Assembly: GCA_021777225.1 (NCBI GenBank)
Contig: JAJYDQ010000036.1
Coordinates: 1 to 42,398 of the forward strand
Origin: Deltaproteobacteria bacterium
Lineage (GTDB): Bacteria; Desulfobacterota; Desulfomonilia; Desulfomonilales; Desulfomonilaceae
Length of the DNA stretch: 42,398 bases
Direction: 5' to 3'
Both the position numbers and the translations under genes were made by a program. The notes beneath the pieces were generated by a model that saw nothing but the letters and a program-made list of their open reading frames with translations, searched no databases and was not told the origin of the DNA. Shown here piece after piece: positions 35,801 to 42,398 of this stretch (its first letter is position 1; each line of letters opens with the position of its first letter).

Positions 35801-37083
35801 CATTTTGAATCCTGGCCCCCAATTTCGACGACAGTGTCAACCGTCGAATCATGATGCAAAGCTGCGCGGGACTGAGCAGTAATCTCGTTTACAATGAGAT
35901 CTGACTCCAGAAGTCTGCCTACAAGGTCCCGACCGCTGCCGGTAACCGCGATAGCGTCAGGAATAACACCATCGCCCAGGAGAGCGCCCAGCACCTCTGT
36001 TACCGCTTCCAGCGGCATGGATCTGGAGAGACGATAGTCCTCAGCCCTTATAACGCCGTCTGAGTCGATGATCACACCTTTTACAGATACCGATCCAACG
36101 TCCAGCCCCATTACGAGGGGTCGACGCCACGATCCCCGGTCAGACGGGCATACAACGCTAGGAGATATTTGGACCTGCGTCTGTGTGAGAGCCTGAAAGA
36201 AAGATCTTGCCGGCGGACTTTTCAATGCCCGTTCAGCCATATGCTTCATATGACCGAGGGTAAGTCGCAGCCTTAACGGCCGACGGGAGGCCAATTCCGC
36301 GCAACCGAGCGCCCCAAGCACCTTGAAGTGTGGTGGGACCACAATTTCTCCCGGCCCAAGCTGTAAAGCTTCCCTAAAGGCATGGACTACCGCCTGATTG
36401 CTCATCACCCCACCCTGAAGAGACACCAGAGGCCACGGCGTATCACCCTTTATAAGGGTAGATACAAAATTCCTTACAAGCGCGACAGCAAGGCCCAAGA
36501 GGATGTCGGGAATCGGGGTCCCTTCCTGAGCCTGGTGTATCATGTCCGTCTTGGCGAACACTGCACACCGGCCAGCAATGGACGCAGGGGTAGAACTCCG
36601 AAGAGCGATGGCGCCGAACGACTCGACACCAATGCCAAGCCGTTCCGCCTGTTCGTCAAGAAAAGCCCCTGTGCCGGCTGCGCATATTTCGTTCATTCTG
36701 AAAACAGGGACTCTCGGAATCCCGTTGTCCGGAGAAGGCTCGATTCGTATGTACTTCGAATCTTGCCCACCGATCTCAATGATTGTCCTGATTTCAGGGT
36801 TAACTTTATGAGCGCCGACAGCATGCGCCGTGATTTCATTTATTGCAGGAATTTCCAGTGCCTTCGAGAGAAGTTCTCTTGCGCTGCCAGTTACAAGGGC
36901 CCCTGCCAGAGTGAGGTCTCCCCCGCAGGAATCAGACATTTGGCCAAGCGCTTCAACAAATGTCTGAAGTGGCCGGCCGCGAGTGCGAAGATAAATCGAG
37001 ATGGGTTCATCTGAATCGTAATTTATCAAGAAAAGATTTAGGCTGACCGAACCACAATCAACTCCCAGAAATCTCCCTGCCAT
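32803..37083 (-). CDS. Double 2-hydroxyacyl-CoA dehydratase activase fused to DUF2229/HgdB-like domains
   Basis: This is a 1426-residue cytoplasmic protein. Two BcrAD/BadFG-type ASKHA ATPase domains lie in tandem. The first (~5-265) has GVDCGSVS, IEIGGQDSKYI, Cys134 in CAAGTGAF and Cys173. The second (~325-575) has GLDVGSVSVK, VEIGGQDSKWI, Cys445 in CAAGTGSF and Cys485. In two-subunit activators these cysteines hold one 4Fe-4S cluster at the dimer interface; here both halves are in one chain. A further cysteine set (C605, C608, C612, C630) opens the DUF2229 region, and the C-terminal ~450 residues resemble the dehydratase D-component. Activators use ATP to inject a low-potential electron into dehydratases or benzoyl-CoA reductases. 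No partner subunits are nearby, so the target is unknown. GGAG precedes the ATG. Confidence 0.92.
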   Translation of the reverse strand: MAGRFLGVDCGSVSLNLFLINYDSDEPISIYLRTRGRPLQTFVEALGQMSDSCGGDLTLAGALVTGSARELLSKALEIPAINEITAHAVGAHKVNPEIRTIIEIGGQDSKYIRIEPSPDNGIPRVPVFRMNEICAAGTGAFLDEQAERLGIGVESFGAIALRSSTPASIAGRCAVFAKTDMIHQAQEGTPIPDILLGLAVALVRNFVSTLIKGDTPWPLVSLQGGVMSNQAVVHAFREALQLGPGEIVVPPHFKVLGALGCAELASRRPLRLRLTLGHMKHMAERALKSPPARSFFQALTQTQVQISPSVVCPSDRGSWRRPLVMGLDVGSVSVKGVIIDSDGVIRAEDYRLSRSMPLEAVTEVLGALLGDGVIPDAIAVTGSGRDLVGRLLESDLIVNEITAQSRAALHHDSTVDTVVEIGGQDSKWIAFEDGRMTDFEMNRVCAAGTGSFLMAQGQRLELSMGKVFSDAAFAAKTPADLGNRCTVFMESDLIHHQNNGASSNDLAAGVCISIVQNYLERVANNKGLGGRVLFMGGVAATPAVKAAFEQFTGREFHIPPFFKVSGAVGAALRALDKISLGEIKIKGRKEIIWDPNEIKNDQFNCNGCTNQCRVNRYRTGERTIFHGGLCEKWESDERSHLNCSDSNLFSFRRDLLEKAIELHPDFDNRWAMMRSPQFYEYFPFWQAFLHELGISLVVVPRPDRRQFEDGSRKLRVETCLPMKVMAGQIKTVIDSGVRALFHPSIQSEAPVHVGGKPLDYCPYIQASSQFFREVFEVQWIEPIVNSRIDPGSFRREHIRLASSLGFSHSRAIAAYDRGLSELNAFNANLRQEGEKFLKSICDSDQALIVLGKPYHTAETFLNMNLGSLFQRLGIRALPGDLYPVSSESLSPVTWKYQARMIQVASEIAQDPRLFPVFIGFFGCGPDSFSLRHVRDALSYKPMLALEMDEHSSRAGVITRIEAFWDRVRMERGKRVIHVHRSSDRVIADGSKRKQSTIQNRPNGKIGRISKAESIYLPYWGDHAYAFAAAAMSVGLDAKVLPSPDEESERLGRPHMVGGECHPFVLVLGDYLKLAKTLPEDSVDRSRFYMVNPDVCRLGQFPVYIEKVRRQLGLSLGVIQNIERGLDEFRISKLSHQRILLRLWEGLNAYDLLFSLFLQIRPLAKDESPLDTVYMACREKLYNALMTGRVRQGMEEVLHCLYTFPVEDDKPRPVIAVTGDYYTRVVPFANNDVFREIEANGGRILSPPTLSDCFKFSTLRDFVWSLLSGQSRDAARHGLFYTLMTILELNVRASKVARDVTKSPLDLMGIGMWKTASNYAHTKLPAGITAPIATTLRDLNTGADGVLNLMTLNCSYGTVVTAALMRALKARPEIPMLTLVYDGLKKTNEKTRIEAFMEQAHDHMERRLKVENKSSKGSALWRRFMVR

Positions 37084-37346
37084 AAGTGTTCTCCCAGATT
37101 AATTTAAATAAGCAATTTATACTTACGCATAGTCTGAATTAAGAGTCGAAATCCGATAAAGCTATACTAAAATTGAATTATGTCAGTTTTTATTTTTGAC
37201 AAACATGACGCTTTAATAGTTCCTTAGCAAAATTTAATCCAACATGCGGTTTATTGAAAATACAACATCTAAATTTTATTCTAGGACAAACCGTATTATT
37301 ACGCTAACACTATCCGCACACATACTCGCTATGAGGCCACTCAACT

Positions 37347-38255
37347 ATGGTGCACAGACCGTCAGACAGGAAAAATGCGCTCGACCTTACCTCAGTCATA
37401 ATTTTGGTTGCGCTTTGCGCCAGTTGGGGCCTCCAACAGGTAGCAATCAAGGTCGCCGCCCAGGGTGTCTCGCCGATCCTGCAATCCGGTATCCGATCAA
37501 TAGGCGCCACAATTCTGATTGGGGCATGGATGTTTCTGCGTCGAGAATCGATTTTCGTTAGAGATGGCACACTTTGGTGGGGAATTTCAGCGGGTCTTCT
37601 CTTTGCCGGGGAGTTTCTCTTCATCTATTTGGGCCTTGGTTATACGAATGCTTCACGTGCGGTCATCTTCCTATACATGTCACCGTTCGTTGTCGCATTG
37701 GGCGCCCAGTTATTTATCCCAAGTGAACGCCTGCGGACAATTCAAGCTATAGGCCTTTTTTGCGCATTCTCCGGCATAGTTGTAGCATTCAGCGAATCGC
37801 TGCGGCTTCCTTCTCCCAGAATGTTGATCGGTGACGCCATGCTCGCCGTGGCTGCGGTCCTTTGGGGCGCAACTACGGTTCTTATCAAAGCGAGTCCTCT
37901 TGTACGGATCTTGCCGGGCAGGGTTTTGCTTTATCAGTTGGCTGTCTCCGCAGTGGCGCTGCCGCTGGGATCTATAGCAATGGGGGAACGAGGTGTTGAG
38001 CTTATGACACCGTTGATAGTTGGCAGCCTAATATATCAAGTTATTTGGATCGCGTCTGTCACTTACCTGGCCTGGTTTTGGCTCCTGCATCACTACCCTG
38101 CTTCCCGTCTTGCGGCATTTACCTTTCTGACCCCTCTTTTCGGCGTCCTCGCTGGTGGCGTATTACTACACGAACATATCACCACATGGCTGTTGCTGTC
38201 CCTTGTCCTGATAGGCTCCGGAATTTATCTTGTAAATCATCCAGGACCTCGATGA
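37347..38255 (+). CDS. DMT-superfamily (EamA) exporter
   Basis: This 302-residue protein has ten membrane spans in two EamA repeats. The first begins SVIILVALCASWGLQQVAIK, the second near MLIGDAMLAVAAVLWGATT. A PxxxxxxxxxxxGE-like motif occurs in the repeats, as in RhaT/YdcZ-type metabolite exporters. Substrates in this family include amino acids and other small metabolites; none can be assigned here. GAGG is ten bases before the ATG. It is divergent from the activase gene across 263 A/T-rich bases, with no strong promoter that I can place. Confidence 0.9.
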   Translation: MVHRPSDRKNALDLTSVIILVALCASWGLQQVAIKVAAQGVSPILQSGIRSIGATILIGAWMFLRRESIFVRDGTLWWGISAGLLFAGEFLFIYLGLGYTNASRAVIFLYMSPFVVALGAQLFIPSERLRTIQAIGLFCAFSGIVVAFSESLRLPSPRMLIGDAMLAVAAVLWGATTVLIKASPLVRILPGRVLLYQLAVSAVALPLGSIAMGERGVELMTPLIVGSLIYQVIWIASVTYLAWFWLLHHYPASRLAAFTFLTPLFGVLAGGVLLHEHITTWLLLSLVLIGSGIYLVNHPGPR

Positions 38256-38373
38256 ATCAAAGGACCTTATTATACATCTAAATAGTAGGTGAATTCGGAA
38301 CAAGTGTCGAATCACTCCAGAGGTATTGCGTCAAATCTCGCTATTGTGTCGAGACAGGCACGAGGAGGTCGAA

Positions 38374-38679
38374 ATGACGGATTGTAAATATGTAACTACA
38401 GACATGCTCAGCCACCCTGTGGCAATGCGTGTAGATAAAGGGCCGTTGGACTTTTCAAGCGCCAAAATATTGGCTGATGGCAAAGCCAGAGAGTTGTCTT
38501 CAGAACCTATGTTAGTGGCGTGGTTCGACAGGAAATCCGGGACATTTGCGCCGGATGTAATTTGCTGCGATCGCAACAAGCCAAGTTGGCTAGTGTACGC
38601 TGAATCTCGCGGCGCAGATATTTCGGTGAATATAAACAACTTGGATTACGTTTTTCTTTATAAAGACGCCTCACTGTAA
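38374..38679 (+). CDS. Small soluble protein, possibly AF1514-like (DUF5619)
   Basis: This is a 101-residue protein. The core LVAWFDRKSGTFAPDVICCD plus KPSWLVYAESRGADISVNIN is well ordered and resembles, from memory, the small family typified by Archaeoglobus AF1514 (DUF5619). That assignment is tentative. It has adjacent cysteines in the centre, no signal peptide and no membrane span. GAGGAGG eight bases before ATG 38374 fixes the start; an upstream TTG (38326) lacks support. The next gene (38776) follows on the same strand after ~96 bp. Function is unknown; a metal- or nucleotide-binding role would be a guess. Confidence 0.75.
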   Translation: MTDCKYVTTDMLSHPVAMRVDKGPLDFSSAKILADGKARELSSEPMLVAWFDRKSGTFAPDVICCDRNKPSWLVYAESRGADISVNINNLDYVFLYKDASL

Positions 38680-38775
38680 GGACGTGACATCGGCTGTAAT
38701 TGGACTTGTGATCATCATGCGCATTTTGTCCGATCAGCTGACGTAGAAGCGTCCATAGCAAAGGGGATGATCAAA

Positions 38776-39132
38776 ATGACTTCTAACCTGAATGTCGCCG
38801 AAAAAGTCGACGCTCTTTACGATATTGGAAGGGACTTTGTGGAACGAGCACGGGTAAACGGATCGGTCGTGGAAAATCAGTTCGATAGCTGTTCGTTCGA
38901 TAAATGGAGAAAGAGCGTCAACGATCTACTATACCGAATCGGGGGCTGCGAAGATCCTCATTACCAGAGGTTTTCGAAAAACGTAAGAAAACCTGACGTA
39001 AAAGATCTGCAAGAAGGTCTTAGGATACTTGCATCCATCAGAGATGAGATAACTTGCGCGTCGATTCGTTCCGGATCTGCAATGTCGAAGGGAAAACACG
39101 ACTGCGGAAGATTGAGTGTAAGCTATTACTGA
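38776..39132 (+). CDS. Small helical protein of unknown function
   Basis: This is a 118-residue, mostly helical soluble protein. The middle reads FDSCSFDKWRKSVNDLLYRI, then EDPHYQRF, and the C-terminal part has DVKDLQEGLRILASIRDEI. This pattern (W-R ... L-L ... G ... Y-x-R-F ... L-x-x-G-L-x-I-L) recalls a helical domain found at the N-terminus of several bacterial regulatory or defence-type proteins, but here it stands alone. That link is from memory and weak. ATG 38776 is about nine bases after GGGG; the upstream in-frame ATG 38767 touches the ribosome site, so it is less likely. The tail after residue ~100 is basic and low in complexity. Confidence 0.7.
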   Translation: MTSNLNVAEKVDALYDIGRDFVERARVNGSVVENQFDSCSFDKWRKSVNDLLYRIGGCEDPHYQRFSKNVRKPDVKDLQEGLRILASIRDEITCASIRSGSAMSKGKHDCGRLSVSYY

Positions 39133-39196
39133 AGTTTGCAGTCAGGGTACTTTAACAGGCGTTTTTGAATTGACCAATGAGGTTTTACATTTAATT

Positions 39197-39242
39197 CCGA
39201 CGACTCTCCGGGTCCTCAATTTTAAGCGCGGAAAGTCGTCGG
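39197..39242. terminator. Long inverted repeat between convergent genes
   Basis: CCGACGACT (39197-39205) pairs perfectly with AGTCGTCGG (39234-39242); after one mismatch TCCG pairs with CGGA. That gives 13 paired bases around an 18-nt loop. On the plus strand it is followed by TCCATTTT, and on the minus strand by AATTAAATG. It lies ~65 bp after the small plus-strand gene and ~42 bp after the minus-strand methyltransferase gene, so it is probably a bidirectional terminator. Confidence 0.5.
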
Positions 39243-39284
39243 TCCATTTTCAAAATAATGCATGTTTCAGGTTTACCAAACTGT

Positions 39285-40283
39285 TCACTTTCGACTGGAA
39301 ACGATCTGATCCATTCTGGCGCCTTGACGAATCATTTGAACATCGTGGAATCCTGCGGACTCAAGGTCCTCCTTGACCTCATCAAATGTATAGCAGTTTC
39401 CGCCCTGGGTGACTGCGAGCATATTTACGGCGAAGATAGCTCCATCAAGGGGAGAAGTTCTGCTCTTGTCCAGAAAGTGGTCCCTCAAAAGAACTCTTCC
39501 CCCTGAAGATAAACACGCATAAATCTTCTTGAATAATTCGCGGTTCTGGTCCCTGTTGTTACTGTGTATTGTAGCTGAAGCCCAAACCAGGTCATGGCCG
39601 ACTGGCAGTGGGTCCGTATTGTAATCCCCTTCGACAAACTGGGCCCGATTGATGAAGCCTTTTTCCTTTAGTCGTTTCTTTGCTATTTCGATAACATTTG
39701 GACGATCAAAAAGGGTGGCGGTCATTTTGGGGTTTTTATTCAGGAACGCTGCCGTGTATGTGCCAGGGCCACCTCCAAGATCCAGCAATCGCTCGAACCG
39801 TGCCAGGTCCACAATGTCAGCCACAATAGTGTCAGCTATTTTCCTGGCGATTACATCCATGGCCCCGATAAATGCGTCAATCTCTTTTTCGGACCAAGCA
39901 TGAGTCCCTGCCCCATAAAGAACTTTTTCACCTCGTACTATCTCCGGGAGATCGGACCAGCTTCTCCAAAGATGGGCCATATGCAGCAGCATTGGAAGAA
40001 CGCTATCATCCCCGTTATCTGCCAGCCAGTCTTGCACAGGCTCGGCCGTACTGTAACAGCCCTGTTCAGTTTTGTTTAACAGCCCCATGCCGGCAAGAGC
40101 GTCGAGGAGTATGCCCAATCCACGCTCGCTCCAACCTTGAGATTGGCAAAGCTCATCCACTGTCTTCGGTCCTGTGCTCAACTTGGAGAACAGGTTCAGT
40201 TCGGCGGCGGTTAGCAAGATTTTGTTCGCCCAGAAGGCGCTGCCAAGTTTAAGAATTTGTTCCCTGGTCCAATTTTCTGTCAT
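39285..40283 (-). CDS. SAM-dependent O-methyltransferase-like protein
   Basis: This 332-residue protein has the plant-type O-methyltransferase (class II) layout. An N-terminal winged-helix dimerisation domain (~1-90) carries ILKLGSAFWANKILLTAAEL and TVDELCQSQGWSERGL. A SAM-binding Rossmann domain (~155-330) has motif I DLGGGPG (168-174). ATLFDRPNVIEIA and FVEGDYNTDPLP are the next motifs, and GGRVLLRDHF matches the conserved post-motif strand. Relatives include hydroxyneurosporene, polyketide and acetylserotonin methyltransferases; the substrate is unknown. ATG 40283, six bases after GAGGT, is preferred over the frame opening at 40322. It stands alone between a convergent and a divergent gene. 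Confidence 0.9.
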   Translation of the reverse strand: MTENWTREQILKLGSAFWANKILLTAAELNLFSKLSTGPKTVDELCQSQGWSERGLGILLDALAGMGLLNKTEQGCYSTAEPVQDWLADNGDDSVLPMLLHMAHLWRSWSDLPEIVRGEKVLYGAGTHAWSEKEIDAFIGAMDVIARKIADTIVADIVDLARFERLLDLGGGPGTYTAAFLNKNPKMTATLFDRPNVIEIAKKRLKEKGFINRAQFVEGDYNTDPLPVGHDLVWASATIHSNNRDQNRELFKKIYACLSSGGRVLLRDHFLDKSRTSPLDGAIFAVNMLAVTQGGNCYTFDEVKEDLESAGFHDVQMIRQGARMDQIVSSRK

Positions 40284-40501
40284 TGCATTACCTCGGTTGT
40301 TGCGAATACTTCTAGCAGCCAATGCTGTCTCCAGTTTATAAGGACATGGGCTTCCCCCAAAAGTTCATAATTATAGACTGAGTGCTACTGGATTGTCAGT
40401 AGTTAGTCTGGTAAGCACTGAATCCGGCTACATTTTTGGTGTGGGATTTTCTAGCCTCGTCTTTATTTGATATAGTGTATGGAAAGAGGTAATTAAAGAT
40501 C

Positions 40502-41425
40502 ATGGCTCATCTATATTTATTCAGTGAAGCGTCTCCATCGAACTGGCTGGCTACGGGAAACGACGAAGCTTGGCGCACCATCGTCAATTTCGTATTTGAA
40601 TCGGACCTGAACCCACAAGAACAAATTGACAGAAGTGAGACGCATATGGAGGCACTGAGTCAAGACTCGCAATACGCTGGTTTCATTAAGGACCTCGAGT
40701 CTCACCTCCCAAATGGAACGTTACGCAAGTGGAACGCTCGCGGTGGATACAAATCCAGGCTGTGTTACGCGTTTGGTATGGTAATGTCTGAATACAGGCC
40801 TATAATTTCTGCGTGCTCGTTTCAGGAAAAGACTCTTCGCGCTTCGAAAGCCACGCTCCTGACGACGTATAATGGAAACATTGGCGTCGGGGTGGGCGAG
40901 GGAACAGGACCTGAAAAGATCAAGGACTCAAAATGGCGTTTACAGAAGAGACGATCGTCCACTAGTTTTCATGGTCATCAGGAGCTTCAATCCTCGGAAA
41001 ACCAAATGCTGGTCCTTTTATTTATGTCCTGGTTTATCGCTCGCCAGTACAGGTCCTATCGTGACAAAATTCTTAAAGGGGGGCATCCTGACGTGGACGT
41101 TACGGGGCTAACAATAGTCTCGGATAAACTGAGCGCGGACGATGACTCCCGTCTCAGACATCAACAAAACCTCAGAAAACTTATTGATCCTGAAGGTAAG
41201 GTGGTAAAAATAGCGCTAATCAGGTCCAACCTGGGGGTCCCACATTCAGGCGATCTGTTGGCGGACAACCTTACAGGATGGTTGAATGCGGCAATCAGTG
41301 ATCCTAAAGGAGAATTTGCACAAAAGGCAAAGGGCATAGACTACACTGGGGTCTGGGGCGATTGGAGCTTATTTTTGGGCTCAGTTGACAAACCGGAGTT
41401 CGTGCCCGCGTTGTCTTATTTGTAA
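40502..41425 (+). CDS. Hypothetical protein of unknown family, 307 residues
   Basis: I do not recognise this family with confidence. The protein is soluble, with a mixed alpha/beta composition. The start LYLFSEASPSNW, a central hydrophobic helix (MLVLLFMSWFIARQY) and the late segment SGDLLADNLTGWLNAAI give a pattern loosely like DUF3800 (RNase H-fold) proteins. Those begin with Tyr-x-Asp-Glu-Ser and end with a Leu-Ala-Asp-Leu helix. Here the first acidic residue of that motif is missing, so any such link would be remote and possibly inactive. A Ser/Arg/Lys-rich middle (KDSKWRLQKRRSST) could contact nucleic acid. The likely ribosome site, GAGGT, is 12 bases before the ATG, which is rather far. 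Confidence 0.75.
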   Translation: MAHLYLFSEASPSNWLATGNDEAWRTIVNFVFESDLNPQEQIDRSETHMEALSQDSQYAGFIKDLESHLPNGTLRKWNARGGYKSRLCYAFGMVMSEYRPIISACSFQEKTLRASKATLLTTYNGNIGVGVGEGTGPEKIKDSKWRLQKRRSSTSFHGHQELQSSENQMLVLLFMSWFIARQYRSYRDKILKGGHPDVDVTGLTIVSDKLSADDDSRLRHQQNLRKLIDPEGKVVKIALIRSNLGVPHSGDLLADNLTGWLNAAISDPKGEFAQKAKGIDYTGVWGDWSLFLGSVDKPEFVPALSYL

Positions 41426-41541
41426 CCAATGTTCACAGATGAAATTGTGGTTCATGCGGCCCTTCCCTATTGGGATTCGCCGTCACTTCGTTGATATTGT
41501 AGTGGGTTCAACACCCTGGAGTTATTTTTCATTTTACCTTG

Positions 41542-42351
41542 CTAACGACCTTGATTTATTGCCCGAAGAGCAATCCGGTCAACAACGCGTGGCGCAATCA
41601 GCTTCAACCACTGCCCTATTCGGCCCCGAAAACTCATAATTAGTTCTCTTTTTCGCTGCTCCATGGCTTGAATGATCATTTCCGCGCAAGTCTCAGTCGA
41701 CATGACTTCCTTTTCCCGTACCGGGCTTGTTCCCAACGGCAGGCCATCTGGACCCAATGCGCGTTCACGGACTTCCGATGACACAAAGTCAGGATAAATG
41801 GTCGTTACGTCTACACCATATTCTGCTATTTCAATACGCAACGAGTCAAAGAACCCAGCCATGGCATGTTTGCTGGCCGCATAGGCGCTACGGGTAGGGA
41901 TCCCTGTTTTTCCCGTCAGGCTGGAAACAGCGACTATCTGACCCTTCGTTTGCTTCAGGTACGGCAAAGCATAGTGTGTGCAGTAAACGCTGCCGAAGAA
42001 ATTTATCCGCATGATCTGTTCAACTAATCCAAGGTCCTGCAGGTCTTCGAATTTCGCCCACATTGTTATTCCAGCGTTGTTGACCAGCACATCTATTCGC
42101 TCATATTTTTTTACGGTCTCCTGGATCAACGATTCGCACTGCGATTGCTGACTGACATCGGTTTGAACCGGTATCGCTCTTCCTCCTCGGGTTTGGGACT
42201 CAGCCCTCACTTTTGCGAGGCGTTCCACATCTCGAGCTGCGAGTGAAAGCCAGGCCCCCTGCCCTGCAAGTTGACAGGCAAGCTCGCGCCCAATTCCGCT
42301 CGAAGCGCCGGTAATGACTACTACTTTGTCCTTGAACGTTGAACCGGCCAT
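41542..42351 (-). CDS. Short-chain dehydrogenase/reductase (SDR)
   Basis: This is a 269-residue classical SDR. The cofactor motif TGASSGIG lies at 14-21, NNAG near 91, and the catalytic set is Ser144, Tyr157 and Lys161 (YAASK). An Arg in LAARDVERL after beta-2 points to NADP(H). The C-terminal ~45 residues (RGRIGQWLKLIAPRVVDRIA) form an amphipathic or membrane-hugging helix, as in SDRs that act on lipids or sterol-like substrates. The reaction is unassigned. GGAGGT five to six bases before the ATG supports the start. No neighbour explains its role; the next gene upstream lies beyond the window. Confidence 0.92.
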   Translation of the reverse strand: MAGSTFKDKVVVITGASSGIGRELACQLAGQGAWLSLAARDVERLAKVRAESQTRGGRAIPVQTDVSQQSQCESLIQETVKKYERIDVLVNNAGITMWAKFEDLQDLGLVEQIMRINFFGSVYCTHYALPYLKQTKGQIVAVSSLTGKTGIPTRSAYAASKHAMAGFFDSLRIEIAEYGVDVTTIYPDFVSSEVRERALGPDGLPLGTSPVREKEVMSTETCAEMIIQAMEQRKRELIMSFRGRIGQWLKLIAPRVVDRIALRAINQGR

Positions 42352-42398
42352 GTGTGACCTCCATTTTGCGCATGTTTCCTGATTCTGCCTGGCATCAT

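Noticed and set aside
36382-37014. 210-codon plus-strand frame antisense to the activase
   Set aside because: It is a shadow of the well-conserved activase N-terminal domain. The predicted protein is compositionally odd and rich in Arg, Cys and Pro.
1-42398. tRNA, rRNA, CRISPR, insertion sequence, integrase or phage genes
   Set aside because: I looked through the intergenic regions and products and saw no tRNA cloverleaf, spaced direct repeats, transposase or integrase motif. A tRNAscan or ISfinder search would be needed to exclude degraded remnants.

Overview
This 42.4 kb window is ordinary, gene-dense bacterial chromosome with roughly balanced base composition. I see no rRNA or tRNA gene, CRISPR array, insertion sequence or phage module. 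The gene set suggests an anaerobic deltaproteobacterium (Desulfobacterota, of the Syntrophobacter/Desulfomonile kind). The reasons are a 1426-residue double 2-hydroxyacyl-CoA dehydratase activase, a B12/radical-SAM protein beside a corrinoid-type 4Fe-4S protein, multi-PAS hybrid kinases that both begin with QDKTKEQLI, and a small single-RRM protein beside ribosomal protein S21. The lineage is an inference from gene content, not from a marker gene.

Layout, 1-10 kb: the C-terminal half of a beta-CASP metallo-beta-lactamase RNase; an exported MBL-fold hydrolase; a secreted Gly/Trp-rich protein; a TauE/SafE exporter. A two-gene SNF2 helicase + SWIM zinc-finger unit (1 nt apart) follows. Opposite it is a minus-strand set of YheT-like hydrolase, YajD-like HNH protein and a 4Fe-4S protein. 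10-16 kb: a B12-type radical SAM protein, a cationic-amino-acid-type APC permease, a divergent NCS2-like permease, and a coiled-coil lipoprotein with a recognisable extended -10 promoter.

16-32 kb is a signalling and transport block. A 4-PAS hybrid histidine kinase is divergent from an RND efflux pair (lipoprotein adaptor + HAE1 pump, no outer-membrane factor). Next come a LytS/LytTR two-component pair and, upstream on the same strand, a CstA-family carbon-starvation/pyruvate-type transporter ending at a good intrinsic terminator. Then come a 62-residue membrane protein and a second hybrid kinase that is clearly a paralogue of the first. The LytSR-CstA adjacency parallels the E. coli BtsSR/BtsT pyruvate circuit. 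rpsU and an RRM protein (whose leader holds a compact nested hairpin) close this block.

32-42.4 kb: a 54-codon small ORF, the giant activase, a DMT-family exporter, two small soluble proteins of unknown role, an O-methyltransferase-like protein, a 307-residue orphan and an SDR oxidoreductase.

The strongest leads are the SNF2-SWIM pair, the LytSR-CstA linkage, the structured RRM leader, the stand-alone double activase, and the uncharacterised small genes at 38.4-39.1 kb and 40.5-41.4 kb. I found no clear evidence of a wholly new multi-gene system.
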